A stretch of 64,000 nucleotides of DNA, taken from positions 62,001-126,000 of the forward strand of contig JAGDZV010000015.1 of NCBI GenBank assembly GCA_049115495.1. Reading direction: 5' to 3'. Shown here piece by piece: positions 35,596 through 44,747 of this stretch. The position numbers and the translations under genes are program-made. The stretch's first letter is position 1. Each line of letters begins with the position of its first letter. The notes below the pieces were generated by a model. It was not told the DNA's origin. It ran no database searches and saw nothing but the letters and a program-made list of their open reading frames with translations. The stretch comes from JACPUW01 sp049115495. Its GTDB lineage: Bacteria; Bacteroidota; Bacteroidia; CAILMK01; JACPUW01.

Positions 35596-37302
35596 TTATT
35601 TTGATTTTCTATGTTCAGGAAAATTATTATCAAAACCTTGCCAGTAGTCGTTTACTGTTTGTTTCATCTCTTTTCTTAGCCAAAGAATACCCAATAGGTT
35701 GGGTATTGTCATTAACGCAATGGCAATTCCCGAAAATGTCCAAATGATTTGAGTATCGGTAAACGAGGCCAAGAAAAAACCAATGATGTAAACAACACGG
35801 TACGGCAAAATTCCTTTGCTTCCTACTAAAAAGGTCATGGCTCTATCACCGTAGTATGACCATGAAATAGCTGTTGAAAATGCAAAAAGTAAAAGCCCTA
35901 TGGTAACAATATAGCCACCCCAGCTGCCAAATAAACCTTTGTTAAAGGCAATTGCTGTTAAAGGTGCACTATGTACTAGCGATTTACCGCTAAACAAAAT
36001 GCCTTCGCTCTCTTTAGGTTTACCTTCTTCAATGGTCATTATGCCATTAAAAAGCGTATTACCTTCATCATTAGTATTGTATACTAACACATCTTCAGCT
36101 AATGATCTTGAGTGTATTATTGAACGAGATCCATCTATTTTACCATCTACTATTTTCAACTCACCTGAAAATAGGGCCAGGGTTTCAACACCATTTAAAT
36201 GATCAAATAGTTGATCCTTGTTGTCGTTCTCATTATATGTTTCTTTGAGAATTTGCAGCTCTGCAAATTGAAAATCGTTTTGATGTTTTTGATTCCAAAC
36301 CCCCGAAGACAACAATGTTACACCTGTAAGTGTACAGATAATAATGGTGTCGATAAAGGGTTCTAAAATTGAAACCATACCTTCTGAAACGGGCTCGTTT
36401 GCTTTGGCAGATGCATGTGCAATTGGTGCAGAACCTTGACCCGCTTCATTTGAAAACAATCCACGGTTAACACCGCGATTAAAGGCATAAATAATTGTTG
36501 CACCTAAAAACCCACCCGTTGCTGCCGAACCAGTGAAAACATCGGTAAACACCGATATAAATGAAGGAATAATTTGATCGTAGTTGTAAACAAGAACGCT
36601 TAAGGCGCCAATTACATAAATAATAGCCATAGTAGGCACAAGCTTTTCTGTAACCTTGGCAATTCTTTTTATACCGCCAATAATTACAAAGCCTAGCAAA
36701 ACAGCCAAAACACCACCAGTAATCATTTGATCAATATTGAATGATGCCTTTACTGAGTTTGCAATACTATTGATCTGCGGTAGGTTTCCTGTTCCAAAAG
36801 ATGAAATTACGGTAGCAATTGCAAAAATTACCGCCATCCATTTAAGGTTCACTTTTCCACCACCTAACTTAAATGTGGCATTCTTCATAAAATACATAGG
36901 GCCACCAGCCATGGTACCGTCCTCAGTTTTTTCTCGGTATTTATGGGAAAGCGTAACCTCTACAAACTTGGTACACATACCTAAAAACGCAGTTACAAGC
37001 ATCCAAAATAAAGCCGCTGGTCCGCCTAAGTGCAGCGCAAAAGCTACCCCTGCAATATTTCCTGTTCCTACTGTACCTGATAGCGCAGTAGCCAATGCCT
37101 GAAAATGAGAAGTATCTCCTTCATCGCCCTTTTTGTCAAACTTTCCTTTTACAATGTTTATAGCATGCTTAAAGAACCGAATTTGCGGAAATCCTAAATA
37201 GATTGTGAAAAATAAACCTGTTAAGAGTAGGAACATTACGAACCACCAGCTACCACCAATGTATCCATCTATTGTTGCTAGTATATTATTAAGCTCTTGC
37301 AT
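35596..37302 (-). CDS. Alanine/glycine:cation symporter (AGCS) with an extra loop domain
   Basis: Sodium- or proton-coupled uptake of small neutral amino acids; 568 residues versus ~450-480 for the family. Signatures include ALSGTVGTGNIAGVA (72-86), GGPMYFM and NRGVNRGLFSNEAGQGSAPIAHA (split between 275 and 297). The extra length is a single hydrophilic insert at about 338-447, between two TM helices, with beta-like text (LFSGELKIVDGKIDGSRSII). The insert has no Cys or known motif; it probably forms a soluble lid or periplasmic domain. First gene of a unit with crcB. Confidence 0.92.
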   Translation of the reverse strand: MQELNNILATIDGYIGGSWWFVMFLLLTGLFFTIYLGFPQIRFFKHAINIVKGKFDKKGDEGDTSHFQALATALSGTVGTGNIAGVAFALHLGGPAALFWMLVTAFLGMCTKFVEVTLSHKYREKTEDGTMAGGPMYFMKNATFKLGGGKVNLKWMAVIFAIATVISSFGTGNLPQINSIANSVKASFNIDQMITGGVLAVLLGFVIIGGIKRIAKVTEKLVPTMAIIYVIGALSVLVYNYDQIIPSFISVFTDVFTGSAATGGFLGATIIYAFNRGVNRGLFSNEAGQGSAPIAHASAKANEPVSEGMVSILEPFIDTIIICTLTGVTLLSSGVWNQKHQNDFQFAELQILKETYNENDNKDQLFDHLNGVETLALFSGELKIVDGKIDGSRSIIHSRSLAEDVLVYNTNDEGNTLFNGIMTIEEGKPKESEGILFSGKSLVHSAPLTAIAFNKGLFGSWGGYIVTIGLLLFAFSTAISWSYYGDRAMTFLVGSKGILPYRVVYIIGFFLASFTDTQIIWTFSGIAIALMTIPNLLGILWLRKEMKQTVNDYWQGFDNNFPEHRKSK

Positions 37303-37512
37303 AATCTATGTTTAGGTTGCTTGTGCAGCGCAATGATATAAGATATAAAACAAAAGACAGAATTGAAGCCTAAATTCACCTTTGCTGGGCTATTAAGTAT
37401 TTTATATTCTAAATCTTTTTTTCATAAACACCATTTATAATCTGCATTTAAAGGCCTATTGCTAAAATGTTGGGTTATTGACCTTTGTCAAGACCGCTGA
37501 TAATGAACACAA

Positions 37513-37520
37513 TACATTTG
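37513..37520 (+). promoter_or_regulatory. Possible -7 box (TACATTTG)
   Basis: A TAnnTTTG match 10 nt before the ATG at 37531, with a TTTG at 37484-37487 (25-nt spacer, longer than usual). Would give a nearly leaderless transcript. Confidence 0.3.
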
Positions 37521-37530
37521 TGGTCACAAA

Positions 37531-37857
37531 ATGAAAGCAGCGGCAATAAATACTTTTACCAAGCTCCAAGAAAAATGGGGAGTTAATAGCCTTTGGCAGG
37601 TATTCGTAATATGTGTGGTGTTTGCCATTACTGGTTCAATGAGTTTAAAGGTAGGACGCCCTGTTTTAGACTTTATAGGCGTACATCAAGAAACCATGAA
37701 CCCTTGGTTGTATTGGCCAGCACGTTTGCTTATCATCTTCCCTATATATCAGGTGCTATTAATCATTTTTGGTACCCTTTTTGGCCAATATAAATTCTTT
37801 TATCAAGTAGAGAAAAAGATGTTGGGTAGGATGTTACCTTTTTTATTTAATAAATAA
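37531..37857 (+). CDS. Small membrane protein, possibly DUF6787-like
   Basis: 108 residues with an N-terminal amphipathic stretch (FTKLQEKWGVNSLWQVFV), a TM helix with ITGSMSLKVGRPVLDFIG, and a second hydrophobic segment (LLIIFPIYQVLLIIFGTLFG) followed by FFYQVEKKMLGRM. The pattern agrees with my memory of a small Bacteroidota-wide membrane family (DUF6787), not verified. Function unknown. Convergent with the frameshifted T9SS gene. Confidence 0.7.
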   Translation: MKAAAINTFTKLQEKWGVNSLWQVFVICVVFAITGSMSLKVGRPVLDFIGVHQETMNPWLYWPARLLIIFPIYQVLLIIFGTLFGQYKFFYQVEKKMLGRMLPFLFNK

Positions 37858-37896
37858 GATTACAACAAAAATGTTTTTGAGAGTTCGTTAAATGAG

Positions 37897-39377
37897 CTAC
37901 TCCACCACAAATTTTGCTTGGTAGTTTTCATTGTCTAATTGGGTTTGTATAAAATAAATGCCTTTAGGGTAGGCGCTTATGTCTATTTCATGAAGGCTAT
38001 TTGTAAGATTTAGGGTTTTTACCCTAGCATCAGTAGATATAATTTGTAGTTGAATGCTGTTGGTATTGAAACTTCTGAGGTCTATGTTTATTGAATTACT
38101 TGCAGGGTTGGGGAATAGATTAAGATTATTGAATTGCTTAGGGCTGCGCCGTGGCGCTATGCTTGTAAGGGTTACATTTTCATTATCGCCCAAAAGGTTG
38201 CCATACTTATCAAAGTGGAAAAGGATATTGTAATGAAGCCATTCCCCATTTATTCTAGACCTTGCTCGACCTGCTACCCAAATGCTTGTATCATTTGGGT
38301 CATCGCTCACGAAAAGGGAATAATAAAAATCTAATGAATCAATATCTACATTAATAATGTGATTTCTTACAATTTTCCTTTTTCATCCAAAAAGATCAAA
38401 CCTCTGCCTACCAAAACGCTTTCGTCGCTTTTTAAATGTTTAAAGTCTGAAAAGGTTGTATTGGATCTTGAAATACCATTAAATGTCCATAACACTTCAC
38501 CTGTGGTATCTACTCTTGAAATTGCATAAGTAAAAGTATCACTTTTTCTATCGTCATTGTCATACCTATAGCCCACTAAAAAATTAGAATCATTGGTAAG
38601 ATCAAAGTTTGGCATGCCGCCTTCATAAAGTTTTGGTCTATGTAGGTCAACAGTTTGACTTTTAAAGTTGCCCCCATCTTTATCCATCTCAAAAAGCCAA
38701 CCACTTTCATTTATACCATAGAATTTATTATTCATCTCCACAACGCTACCGGGAGTTTTTGCGGTAGTAAAGCCCCTGAGAAAAGTAATTTCATTGCCCG
38801 CTATATCATATTGCCTTATTTCGCCACTTGTAAGTGCTTGTCCGTAGCCTAAAACTGTGGTGGTGCCTTTTTCATCTAAACTAAAGGTGCAAAATATTGA
38901 AAAAGGGAATCGTTTGTCTAATACCAATTCACCATGGCTGTTGTATATTATTAAAAAAAGGCTATCGTAAATATAACCGTCATTAAGTGTGTGTCCCATT
39001 ATTCCCATATAATTATCAGAGCCATAGATAAAACTAAATTGATTGAACAGTCCATCTAAATCTCTACCGCTCACACTTAGGGTATCAATTCTTTCAAGTT
39101 TTCCTTTTTTGTCGAGAATATGTAATAGGTAAAGGTTGCTATCTGGCCCACTTGTAGCCATAAACTCTTCCATTACAAAAACTCGATCATGTGTGGTATG
39201 TAAACCTACAAATTCGGTTGACTCATTCCATGGACGAGTTTCTCCAGGTGGCCTTTGAAAACTGTAAATACCCAAACTAGTTTGGGCATGCAAATTCCCA
39301 CCAAATAGGCTCGTAAGGAATAAACCAATCAAAAAAGCTTTATTATTTGGCAAGGTATTATTTTCTTGTCTATTCAA
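37897..39377 (-). pseudogene. T9SS-exported protein gene split by a one-base frameshift
   Basis: Two minus-strand frames form one gene. The first (39377-38367, 336 codons) has a signal peptide (LTSLFGGNLHAQ) and a propeller-like body (LDEKGTTTVLGYGQALTSGE). It ends in TTG TAA just after a run of A. The second frame, open from about 38375 to 37897, continues it directly (IVRNHIINVDIDSLDFYYS) and ends in a T9SS type A sorting domain (NLNLFPNPASNSINID; ISAYPKGIYFIQTQL). Restoring one A gives a 493-codon intact protein. The lesion could be a real deletion or a sequencing error in the A-runs. Unmended, the product would lose its sorting domain. Confidence 0.85.
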
Positions 39378-39490
39378 ACTTTAGATTTATATTTTGCCAG
39401 TAAGATACAAGGTTTTCAATTTTAAATGGAACTATTAACCACTTCAGGCCAGCCTTTTTAACCTTTTAACCCGCCACCTTTTAATACTAA

Positions 39491-40582
39491 CTACGCAAAG
39501 CTTAGATGGTAATTTACCGTCTTGGTTTTCCCTTCATAATTTACAATACCCACTTCCATTAGGTCAGCAAAGTCTCTTTGAACCGTTTTTCTATCACAGC
39601 GGTATTTCATAACCATTTGTTTGGTAGTTACAGTTCTTTGAAAAACTACATCACGCAAAATGGCTTGCTGCCTTTCATTTAACGCACCAATTTTATCGTA
39701 GTGCTTCTTAAACCCTAGCTCAAAAAAGTAATTGAAACTATTGCGTTGAATAGGTTTTAAATTTTCATAGTTGGTAGACTTTTTAAGGGCCCCAATTAAA
39801 TCATCTTCTACTTCAAGATAAGATTCGTTTATAATGGTGTAGCAGTTTTCGAAAAACGCAGTTAAATCGGCCTGCATTCGTTCTTTGGCATTAATAGGGA
39901 AAAGTGAGTTGAGCTTTATTGATTTATGCGTATTCCAATCTCTTAGCATGTATTTTTCAAAGCTGAGTAATCCTCCAAGATCAAATCCCATACGCTTAAT
40001 GGCAACGTTGAAAAATATTAAGGAGAAGCACTGATTTTGTACCAAAAAAGGCTGCACAATATCAAAAAGCAGATACACGCTAAGCGCATGAATCACTGGT
40101 TTGTCTAGCCTTTTTGACTTTGAGTGTTTTAAAAGCACCTTTACCAGATTATCTAACTGGTCTTCGTCCGGAAGCTCATAAACAGAATCTTTATTATCAG
40201 TTATGTTTCTTAAAATACCACCAAATTTTTCTTGAGAAGTGTTCCTTACCAGTATCTCGTGGCCCTTTTTAAGGTTTGATAGTGTAAGTTCATCAAAACG
40301 CTGATCAATGTATTTGTAAGCCTTTGTATACGCATTTACCCTATGATAAATTTCGTTTTGCTGCACATTTTTGGTGTGAAGCGCATTGTAGACTTCATTG
40401 TAATCGCATTCTATTTTTTCTTGAACAAGGCTTGCTCTAATTCTATCAACTTGAGCAACTTGCACCATATTATCTAAGCCTTTTAACTCAGGATTAATAA
40501 AATTAAAGAGCGCCTGAAGGTAGCGAGCCCTTTCAGCGCCTGCCTTTAAAAATTTATTGAAATCGTACTTAGGATAAGGCAC
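39491..40582 (-). CDS. Fic-fold protein with erased catalytic motif and C-terminal winged helix
   Basis: 363 residues, cytoplasmic. The order of elements follows the Fic protein at 9419: an inhibitory-helix-like EKIECDYNEVYNAL (~55-68), a helix pair (NAYTKAYKYIDQ; LSNLKKGHEIL), a flap with GGILRNITD, then IHALSVYLLFDIVQPF aligned to the Fic core helix. The catalytic motif HPFxxGNGRxGR reads QPFLVQNQCFSL (177-188): His, both Gly of GNG, and both Arg are lost. The C-terminal ~65 residues are a DeoR-like helix-turn-helix (TTKQMVMKYRCDRKTVQRDF). The frame has no stops or shifts, so the loss looks selected and the protein probably works as a regulator. The homology to Fic is my alignment by eye. 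Confidence 0.72.
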   Translation of the reverse strand: MPYPKYDFNKFLKAGAERARYLQALFNFINPELKGLDNMVQVAQVDRIRASLVQEKIECDYNEVYNALHTKNVQQNEIYHRVNAYTKAYKYIDQRFDELTLSNLKKGHEILVRNTSQEKFGGILRNITDNKDSVYELPDEDQLDNLVKVLLKHSKSKRLDKPVIHALSVYLLFDIVQPFLVQNQCFSLIFFNVAIKRMGFDLGGLLSFEKYMLRDWNTHKSIKLNSLFPINAKERMQADLTAFFENCYTIINESYLEVEDDLIGALKKSTNYENLKPIQRNSFNYFFELGFKKHYDKIGALNERQQAILRDVVFQRTVTTKQMVMKYRCDRKTVQRDFADLMEVGIVNYEGKTKTVNYHLSFA

Positions 40583-40617
40583 TTAAATGCGAATTAAGCT
40601 ACAAGTATAATTCACAA

Positions 40618-40652
40618 AAAAAGCACAAGCCTTTTACCAACCTGTGCTTTTT
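40618..40652 (-). terminator. metK terminator
   Basis: AAAAAGCACA (40618-40627) pairs with TGTGCTTTTT (40643-40652). On the minus strand the hairpin is followed by a T-run, 26 nt after the metK stop. It may also serve the opposite direction. Confidence 0.7.
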
Positions 40653-40677
40653 GTTTATATCAAAAAAACAGCTTTAC

Positions 40678-41949
40678 TTAAATGCCAAAAGCTGCTTTTA
40701 CCTTATCCACGTAATCAAGTTTTTCCCAAGTAAATAGTTCTACTTCTAATTCGGTACGTTGGCCGGCATTATCAAACACCTTGGTAACTGTTTTTGGTTC
40801 TCTACCCATGTGGCCATAAGCAGCAGTTTCGCTATAAATTGGATTTCTAAGCTTAAGCCTTTGCTCTATTGCATAAGGACGCATATCAAATACATCTTCA
40901 AGTTTTCTAGCAATTGCACCATCGTTTAAATCAACCTTAGCGGTTCCGTAAGTATTCACGAATAAACCACAAGGTTTTGCAACACCAATGGCATAAGAAA
41001 CCTGAACTAAAGCTTCATCGCAAAGGCCTGCAGCTACTAAGTTTTTGGCTATATGGCGCGTTGCATAAGCGGCCGAACGGTCAACTTTACTAGGATCTTT
41101 TCCTGAAAAAGCTCCACCACCATGAGCACCTTTACCTCCGTATGTATCAACAATAATTTTTCTACCTGTAAGGCCCGTATCGCCGTGCGGACCACCAATT
41201 ACAAACTTGCCAGTAGGGTTTATATGATAAGTAATTTCATCATTAAACAAGGCTTGTATCTCTGGTTTCAACTGTGCTTTTACCCTTGGAATTACTATAC
41301 CAACAATATCTTCTTTAATCTTAGAAAGCATCGCATCGTCCTCATCAAAATCATCATGTTGAGTAGAAACAACAATTGCGTCTATTCTAATGGGTTGGTT
41401 GTCGTCAGAATATTCAATTGTAACCTGAGATTTAGCATCTGGACGTAAGTACTTTATTTCAGACTCTTCTCTTCTAATTTCGGCCAGCACCTCTAGTATC
41501 TTATGACTAAGGTCTAGCGCCAATGGCATGTAGTTGTCTGTTTCGTTACTTGCATAGCCAAACATCATTCCCTGATCACCGGCTCCTTGTGCGTTAGCCT
41601 TTGATTCAAAATCATCAGCCGTTTCTCTCACTACCCCTTGATTTATCTCACTACTTTGCTCATGTATAGCTGATAAAATTCCACAAGAATCAGCCTCAAA
41701 CATGTATTCTGCCTTGGTGTAGCCAATCTTCTTGATCACATCACGCGCAATAGTTTGAACATCAAGGTAAGTTGTGGTATTTACCTCTCCTGCTAACACA
41801 ACTTGACCTGTAGTAACGAGTGTTTCGCACGCCACTTTAGAGCTTGGGTCAAAAGCTAAAAAGTGATCAATTAGGGCGTCAGAAATTTGATCGGCTACTT
41901 TATCTGGGTGTCCTTCAGAAACCGACTCAGATGTAAATAAGTATGGCAT
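40678..41949 (-). CDS. metK: S-adenosylmethionine synthase
   Basis: Makes S-adenosylmethionine from methionine and ATP; 423 residues. Signatures: GHPDK near the N-terminus, GAGDQGMMFGYA (about 141-152), the loop GGAFSGKDPSKVDRS and YAIGVAKP. Length is slightly above the ~385-400 norm owing to an acidic insert (DDFDEDDAMLSK). It lies 51 nt downstream of the E1 gene on the same strand, and no SAM riboswitch is seen in that gap. Confidence 0.97.
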   Translation of the reverse strand: MPYLFTSESVSEGHPDKVADQISDALIDHFLAFDPSSKVACETLVTTGQVVLAGEVNTTTYLDVQTIARDVIKKIGYTKAEYMFEADSCGILSAIHEQSSEINQGVVRETADDFESKANAQGAGDQGMMFGYASNETDNYMPLALDLSHKILEVLAEIRREESEIKYLRPDAKSQVTIEYSDDNQPIRIDAIVVSTQHDDFDEDDAMLSKIKEDIVGIVIPRVKAQLKPEIQALFNDEITYHINPTGKFVIGGPHGDTGLTGRKIIVDTYGGKGAHGGGAFSGKDPSKVDRSAAYATRHIAKNLVAAGLCDEALVQVSYAIGVAKPCGLFVNTYGTAKVDLNDGAIARKLEDVFDMRPYAIEQRLKLRNPIYSETAAYGHMGREPKTVTKVFDNAGQRTELEVELFTWEKLDYVDKVKAAFGI

Positions 41950-42000
41950 AGTTTAATGTTTATCGTTATTTAGATAGGCGGCAATTTTAATGCAGCAATT

Positions 42001-44055
42001 TTAATATTCGAGTAATTCTTTAATCTTATCTGATACTTTTTCGGCGGATGGCAACATTAGGGCTTCTTGACTCATGTTTAGTGGAACCGCTGGAAGGTCT
42101 ACAGCACCAAAAGTCATAACAGGAGCATCCAAGCTTTCAAAGCAATTTTGACTAATTCTACCTGCTAAGGCCTGTGCAAATGAGTTATAAAGTGTTTCTT
42201 CAGTTAACACCAAACACTTACCATGTTCACGCACACGCTCATAAACCATCTGATCATCAACAGGATTCAACGAACGTAAATCTAAAATCTCAACCGCACC
42301 GTTGTGGTTCTTACTTGCATTCAATGCCCAATGCACGCCCATACCGTATGTAACAACAAGCAATGATTCGCCTTTTTCAACCATTTCGACATCAGCTTCT
42401 TTAAAGATTCTAGCCTTACCAATTGGTATTACATAGTCTTCAGCCGGTTCTATTGCTTTGGCAGCCGCAGTTCCAGGAACCTTACTCCAATACAAGCCTT
42501 TATGTTCTAAAATTACAACAGGATTTGGATCATGGTAGGCTGCTTTTAACAAGCCTTTCATATCAGCTGCATTACTTGGGTAAACTATTTTAATACCTTT
42601 TGTGCTGGTTAAATTACTCTCATGCGAACCTGAATGGTAAGGGCCGCCACCACCATAAGCACCAATAGGCACTCTTATAATGGCATTTACGGGATATTTA
42701 CCTTGACTTAGGTAGTTTGACTTACTTAACTCTGTAATCAATTGATTGATACCTGTAAATATGTAGTCACAAAACTGAACTTCTACAATTGGTTTTAAGC
42801 CAACGGCTGACATACCTGCGGTAGAACCAAAAATATAGGCTTCTTGAATTGGCGTATTAAAAACCCTATCGTCGCCATAAGTTTCGGCTAATGTAGCTGC
42901 TTCTCTAAAAACACCACCAAGTCTTCTTCCCACATCCTGTCCGTAAAGCAGCACATTTTCATCATTGCGCATTACTTCTCTACAAGCAAATAGTGCAGCA
43001 TCAACCATTATAATTTCATTGTTGCCTTTTGGAGCTCTTTCACCGTTTTCTTCAGTGATTGGGGTTGGGGCGTAAATGTGGTTGGTTAATTCTTCTGGCG
43101 CTGGATCAGCTGAATCAACTGCTTTTTGAAACTCTGTTTCTATAAAAGCGTTGGCTTCTTTATCTATAGATCTAAGGTCGTCTTTTTTGAAACCTTTCTT
43201 TAAAAGATATTTCTCAAATCTTGGAATTGGATCGTCTTTTCCGTGTTTGGCCAAATCTTCATCTGTTCGATAAAACTCTTTTCTTACTCCAGATGTATGA
43301 TGACCTAATAGCGGCACCTTGGCATGCAGTAAAATTGGCTTACGTTCTTTTCTTACATAATCAAGACATTCGCCTACTGCTTTATAAGACTTTGCAAAAT
43401 CAGCGCCATCAGTTCGCATGCGTTTCATACCTTTAAACCCGGCTGCAAATTCATAAGCATCCATGGCGCGCATTTCTTCTTTGCTTACTGAAATACCCCA
43501 ATCATTATCTTGTACCAAGTACATTATTGGCAGGTTGTGTAGCACAGCCATTTGGAAAGCTTCAGAAACCTCTCCTTCCGTTACCGAACCATCTCCAAAA
43601 GAGCAAACCACTACTGGTGGTAACTCGCTTTTTTCTAAGCCCCTACCTTCTTTATACTTGATTCCGTGAGCAACTCCGGTAGTAGGAATGGCTTGCATAC
43701 CTGTAGCAGAAGATTGGTGCGGAATTTTTGGTTTGTCATCGTCCTTTAAACTCGGGTGCGAATAGTAACTACGTCCGCCAGAAAACGGATCGCCCGCCTT
43801 GGCCAACAATTGAAGCATCATTTTATAAGGCTCCATGCCTATTCCTAAAAGAATGCTTTCATCTCTATAATAAGGCGACACCCAATCGCTTGGGGTTAAT
43901 TGTAAGCCTAAAGCCAATTGAATGGCCTCGTGCCCCCTTGATGTGGAATGTACATATTTAGTTATTTGGCGGTTTTCTTCATAAACACGTGCCATTGCAC
44001 GCGCTCTCACCATGTTGGTATATACTTTTTGGAGAAATTCTTTGTTCTCGAGCAT
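42001..44055 (-). CDS. Fused 2-oxoacid dehydrogenase E1 component (alpha and beta in one chain)
   Basis: Thiamine-diphosphate-dependent decarboxylation step of a branched-chain or pyruvate-type dehydrogenase complex; 684 residues. The N-terminal half is E1-alpha (TPP motif GDGSVTEGEVSEAF at 154-167, ending in QDNDW), the C-terminal half from about 345 is E1-beta (LLYGQDVGRRLGGVFREAA; GGGGPYHSGSHES). The fusion is known in Bacteroidota. E2 and E3 are not adjacent. The substrate (branched-chain versus pyruvate) cannot be decided from sequence alone. Confidence 0.92.
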   Translation of the reverse strand: MLENKEFLQKVYTNMVRARAMARVYEENRQITKYVHSTSRGHEAIQLALGLQLTPSDWVSPYYRDESILLGIGMEPYKMMLQLLAKAGDPFSGGRSYYSHPSLKDDDKPKIPHQSSATGMQAIPTTGVAHGIKYKEGRGLEKSELPPVVVCSFGDGSVTEGEVSEAFQMAVLHNLPIMYLVQDNDWGISVSKEEMRAMDAYEFAAGFKGMKRMRTDGADFAKSYKAVGECLDYVRKERKPILLHAKVPLLGHHTSGVRKEFYRTDEDLAKHGKDDPIPRFEKYLLKKGFKKDDLRSIDKEANAFIETEFQKAVDSADPAPEELTNHIYAPTPITEENGERAPKGNNEIIMVDAALFACREVMRNDENVLLYGQDVGRRLGGVFREAATLAETYGDDRVFNTPIQEAYIFGSTAGMSAVGLKPIVEVQFCDYIFTGINQLITELSKSNYLSQGKYPVNAIIRVPIGAYGGGGPYHSGSHESNLTSTKGIKIVYPSNAADMKGLLKAAYHDPNPVVILEHKGLYWSKVPGTAAAKAIEPAEDYVIPIGKARIFKEADVEMVEKGESLLVVTYGMGVHWALNASKNHNGAVEILDLRSLNPVDDQMVYERVREHGKCLVLTEETLYNSFAQALAGRISQNCFESLDAPVMTFGAVDLPAVPLNMSQEALMLPSAEKVSDKIKELLEY

Positions 44056-44074
44056 TCGTAGTGTTTTGGGCTAG

Positions 44075-44106
44075 CAAAAATAAACCCTAGAGCCCCTTGC
44101 AGCAAA
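44075..44106 (-). promoter_or_regulatory. Promoter of the E1 gene (TTTG-N20-TATTTTTG)
   Basis: On the minus strand TTTG (44106-44103) is followed after 20 nt by TATTTTTG (44082-44075), both Bacteroidota consensus boxes. The predicted start is about 13 nt before the ATG at 44055. Confidence 0.55.
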
Positions 44107-44206
44107 GGCAAATGGTTTATTGAAAAAAGTGGCTGTTTTGTTATGTTTTCTTCCCATGATTGAAACCATAGGCTAGTTCATTGTTTAATAAAATCTTGAA
44201 TTGAGA

Positions 44207-44725
44207 TTACCTTCTCCCCGCCCTCCTTTCGGCAATGCTTTCTTGCATTTCGGCAAATTGATCTTCAAATGGTAGATTAAGCTGTTCGGCCAATTCCTCA
44301 GCAAACTCAAGTGCTTCGTAGTAGTTTCCATATTCATCTACTATTTGAAGTTTTCCCATAGAATCAACCAAGCAAACATCAAAAGATTTAGTTCTTGTTG
44401 TTGTTTGGGTAGCTCTTAATGTGTAGGTGCTAGACTCACTGTAAACCGTAAGTACTAGCTTTTTGTAAATATCAAGGCTTTTCCAGCTTCCTACTCTAAA
44501 AAACAAAAAGCTGAAATAAGATTGTAGCTTTTGGTTTTGAAGATCAATAACCACACCTTCAATTGAAAGCAGCGCTACAAGACCAAGATAGAATGTTGGA
44601 ATTGCTGGTATTAATGAATAGAAATAGGTAAATACCCCTGAACCAATTATAACCAGTAAACCCAAAAGACCCAGCTTTAAAGTTGGGCCTTTTGATATTT
44701 TTATTAAGCTTTCTTGCTCGCTCAT
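44207..44725 (-). CDS. Membrane protein with two helices and a PH-like cytoplasmic part
   Basis: 172 residues. Two close TM helices (~17-36 and ~40-56) are followed by a ~100-residue beta-rich domain (LQSYFSFLFFRVGSWKSLDI) and an acidic helical tail ending ERRAGRR. The layout resembles bacterial PH-domain membrane proteins but no family was identified. It lies 22 nt downstream of the lipoprotein gene, so the two are probably co-transcribed. Confidence 0.72.
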   Translation of the reverse strand: MSEQESLIKISKGPTLKLGLLGLLVIIGSGVFTYFYSLIPAIPTFYLGLVALLSIEGVVIDLQNQKLQSYFSFLFFRVGSWKSLDIYKKLVLTVYSESSTYTLRATQTTTRTKSFDVCLVDSMGKLQIVDEYGNYYEALEFAEELAEQLNLPFEDQFAEMQESIAERRAGRR

Positions 44726-44747
44726 AGGGGGCTAATATAGAATTATA

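Noticed and set aside
38369..38387. Programmed -1 ribosomal frameshifting in the split T9SS gene
   Set aside because: The A-runs do not form a standard X XXY YYZ slippery site in the upstream frame; a simple base loss is more likely.
41950..42000. A SAM riboswitch before metK
   Set aside because: The gap to the upstream E1 gene is 51 nt and shows no suitable stem set.
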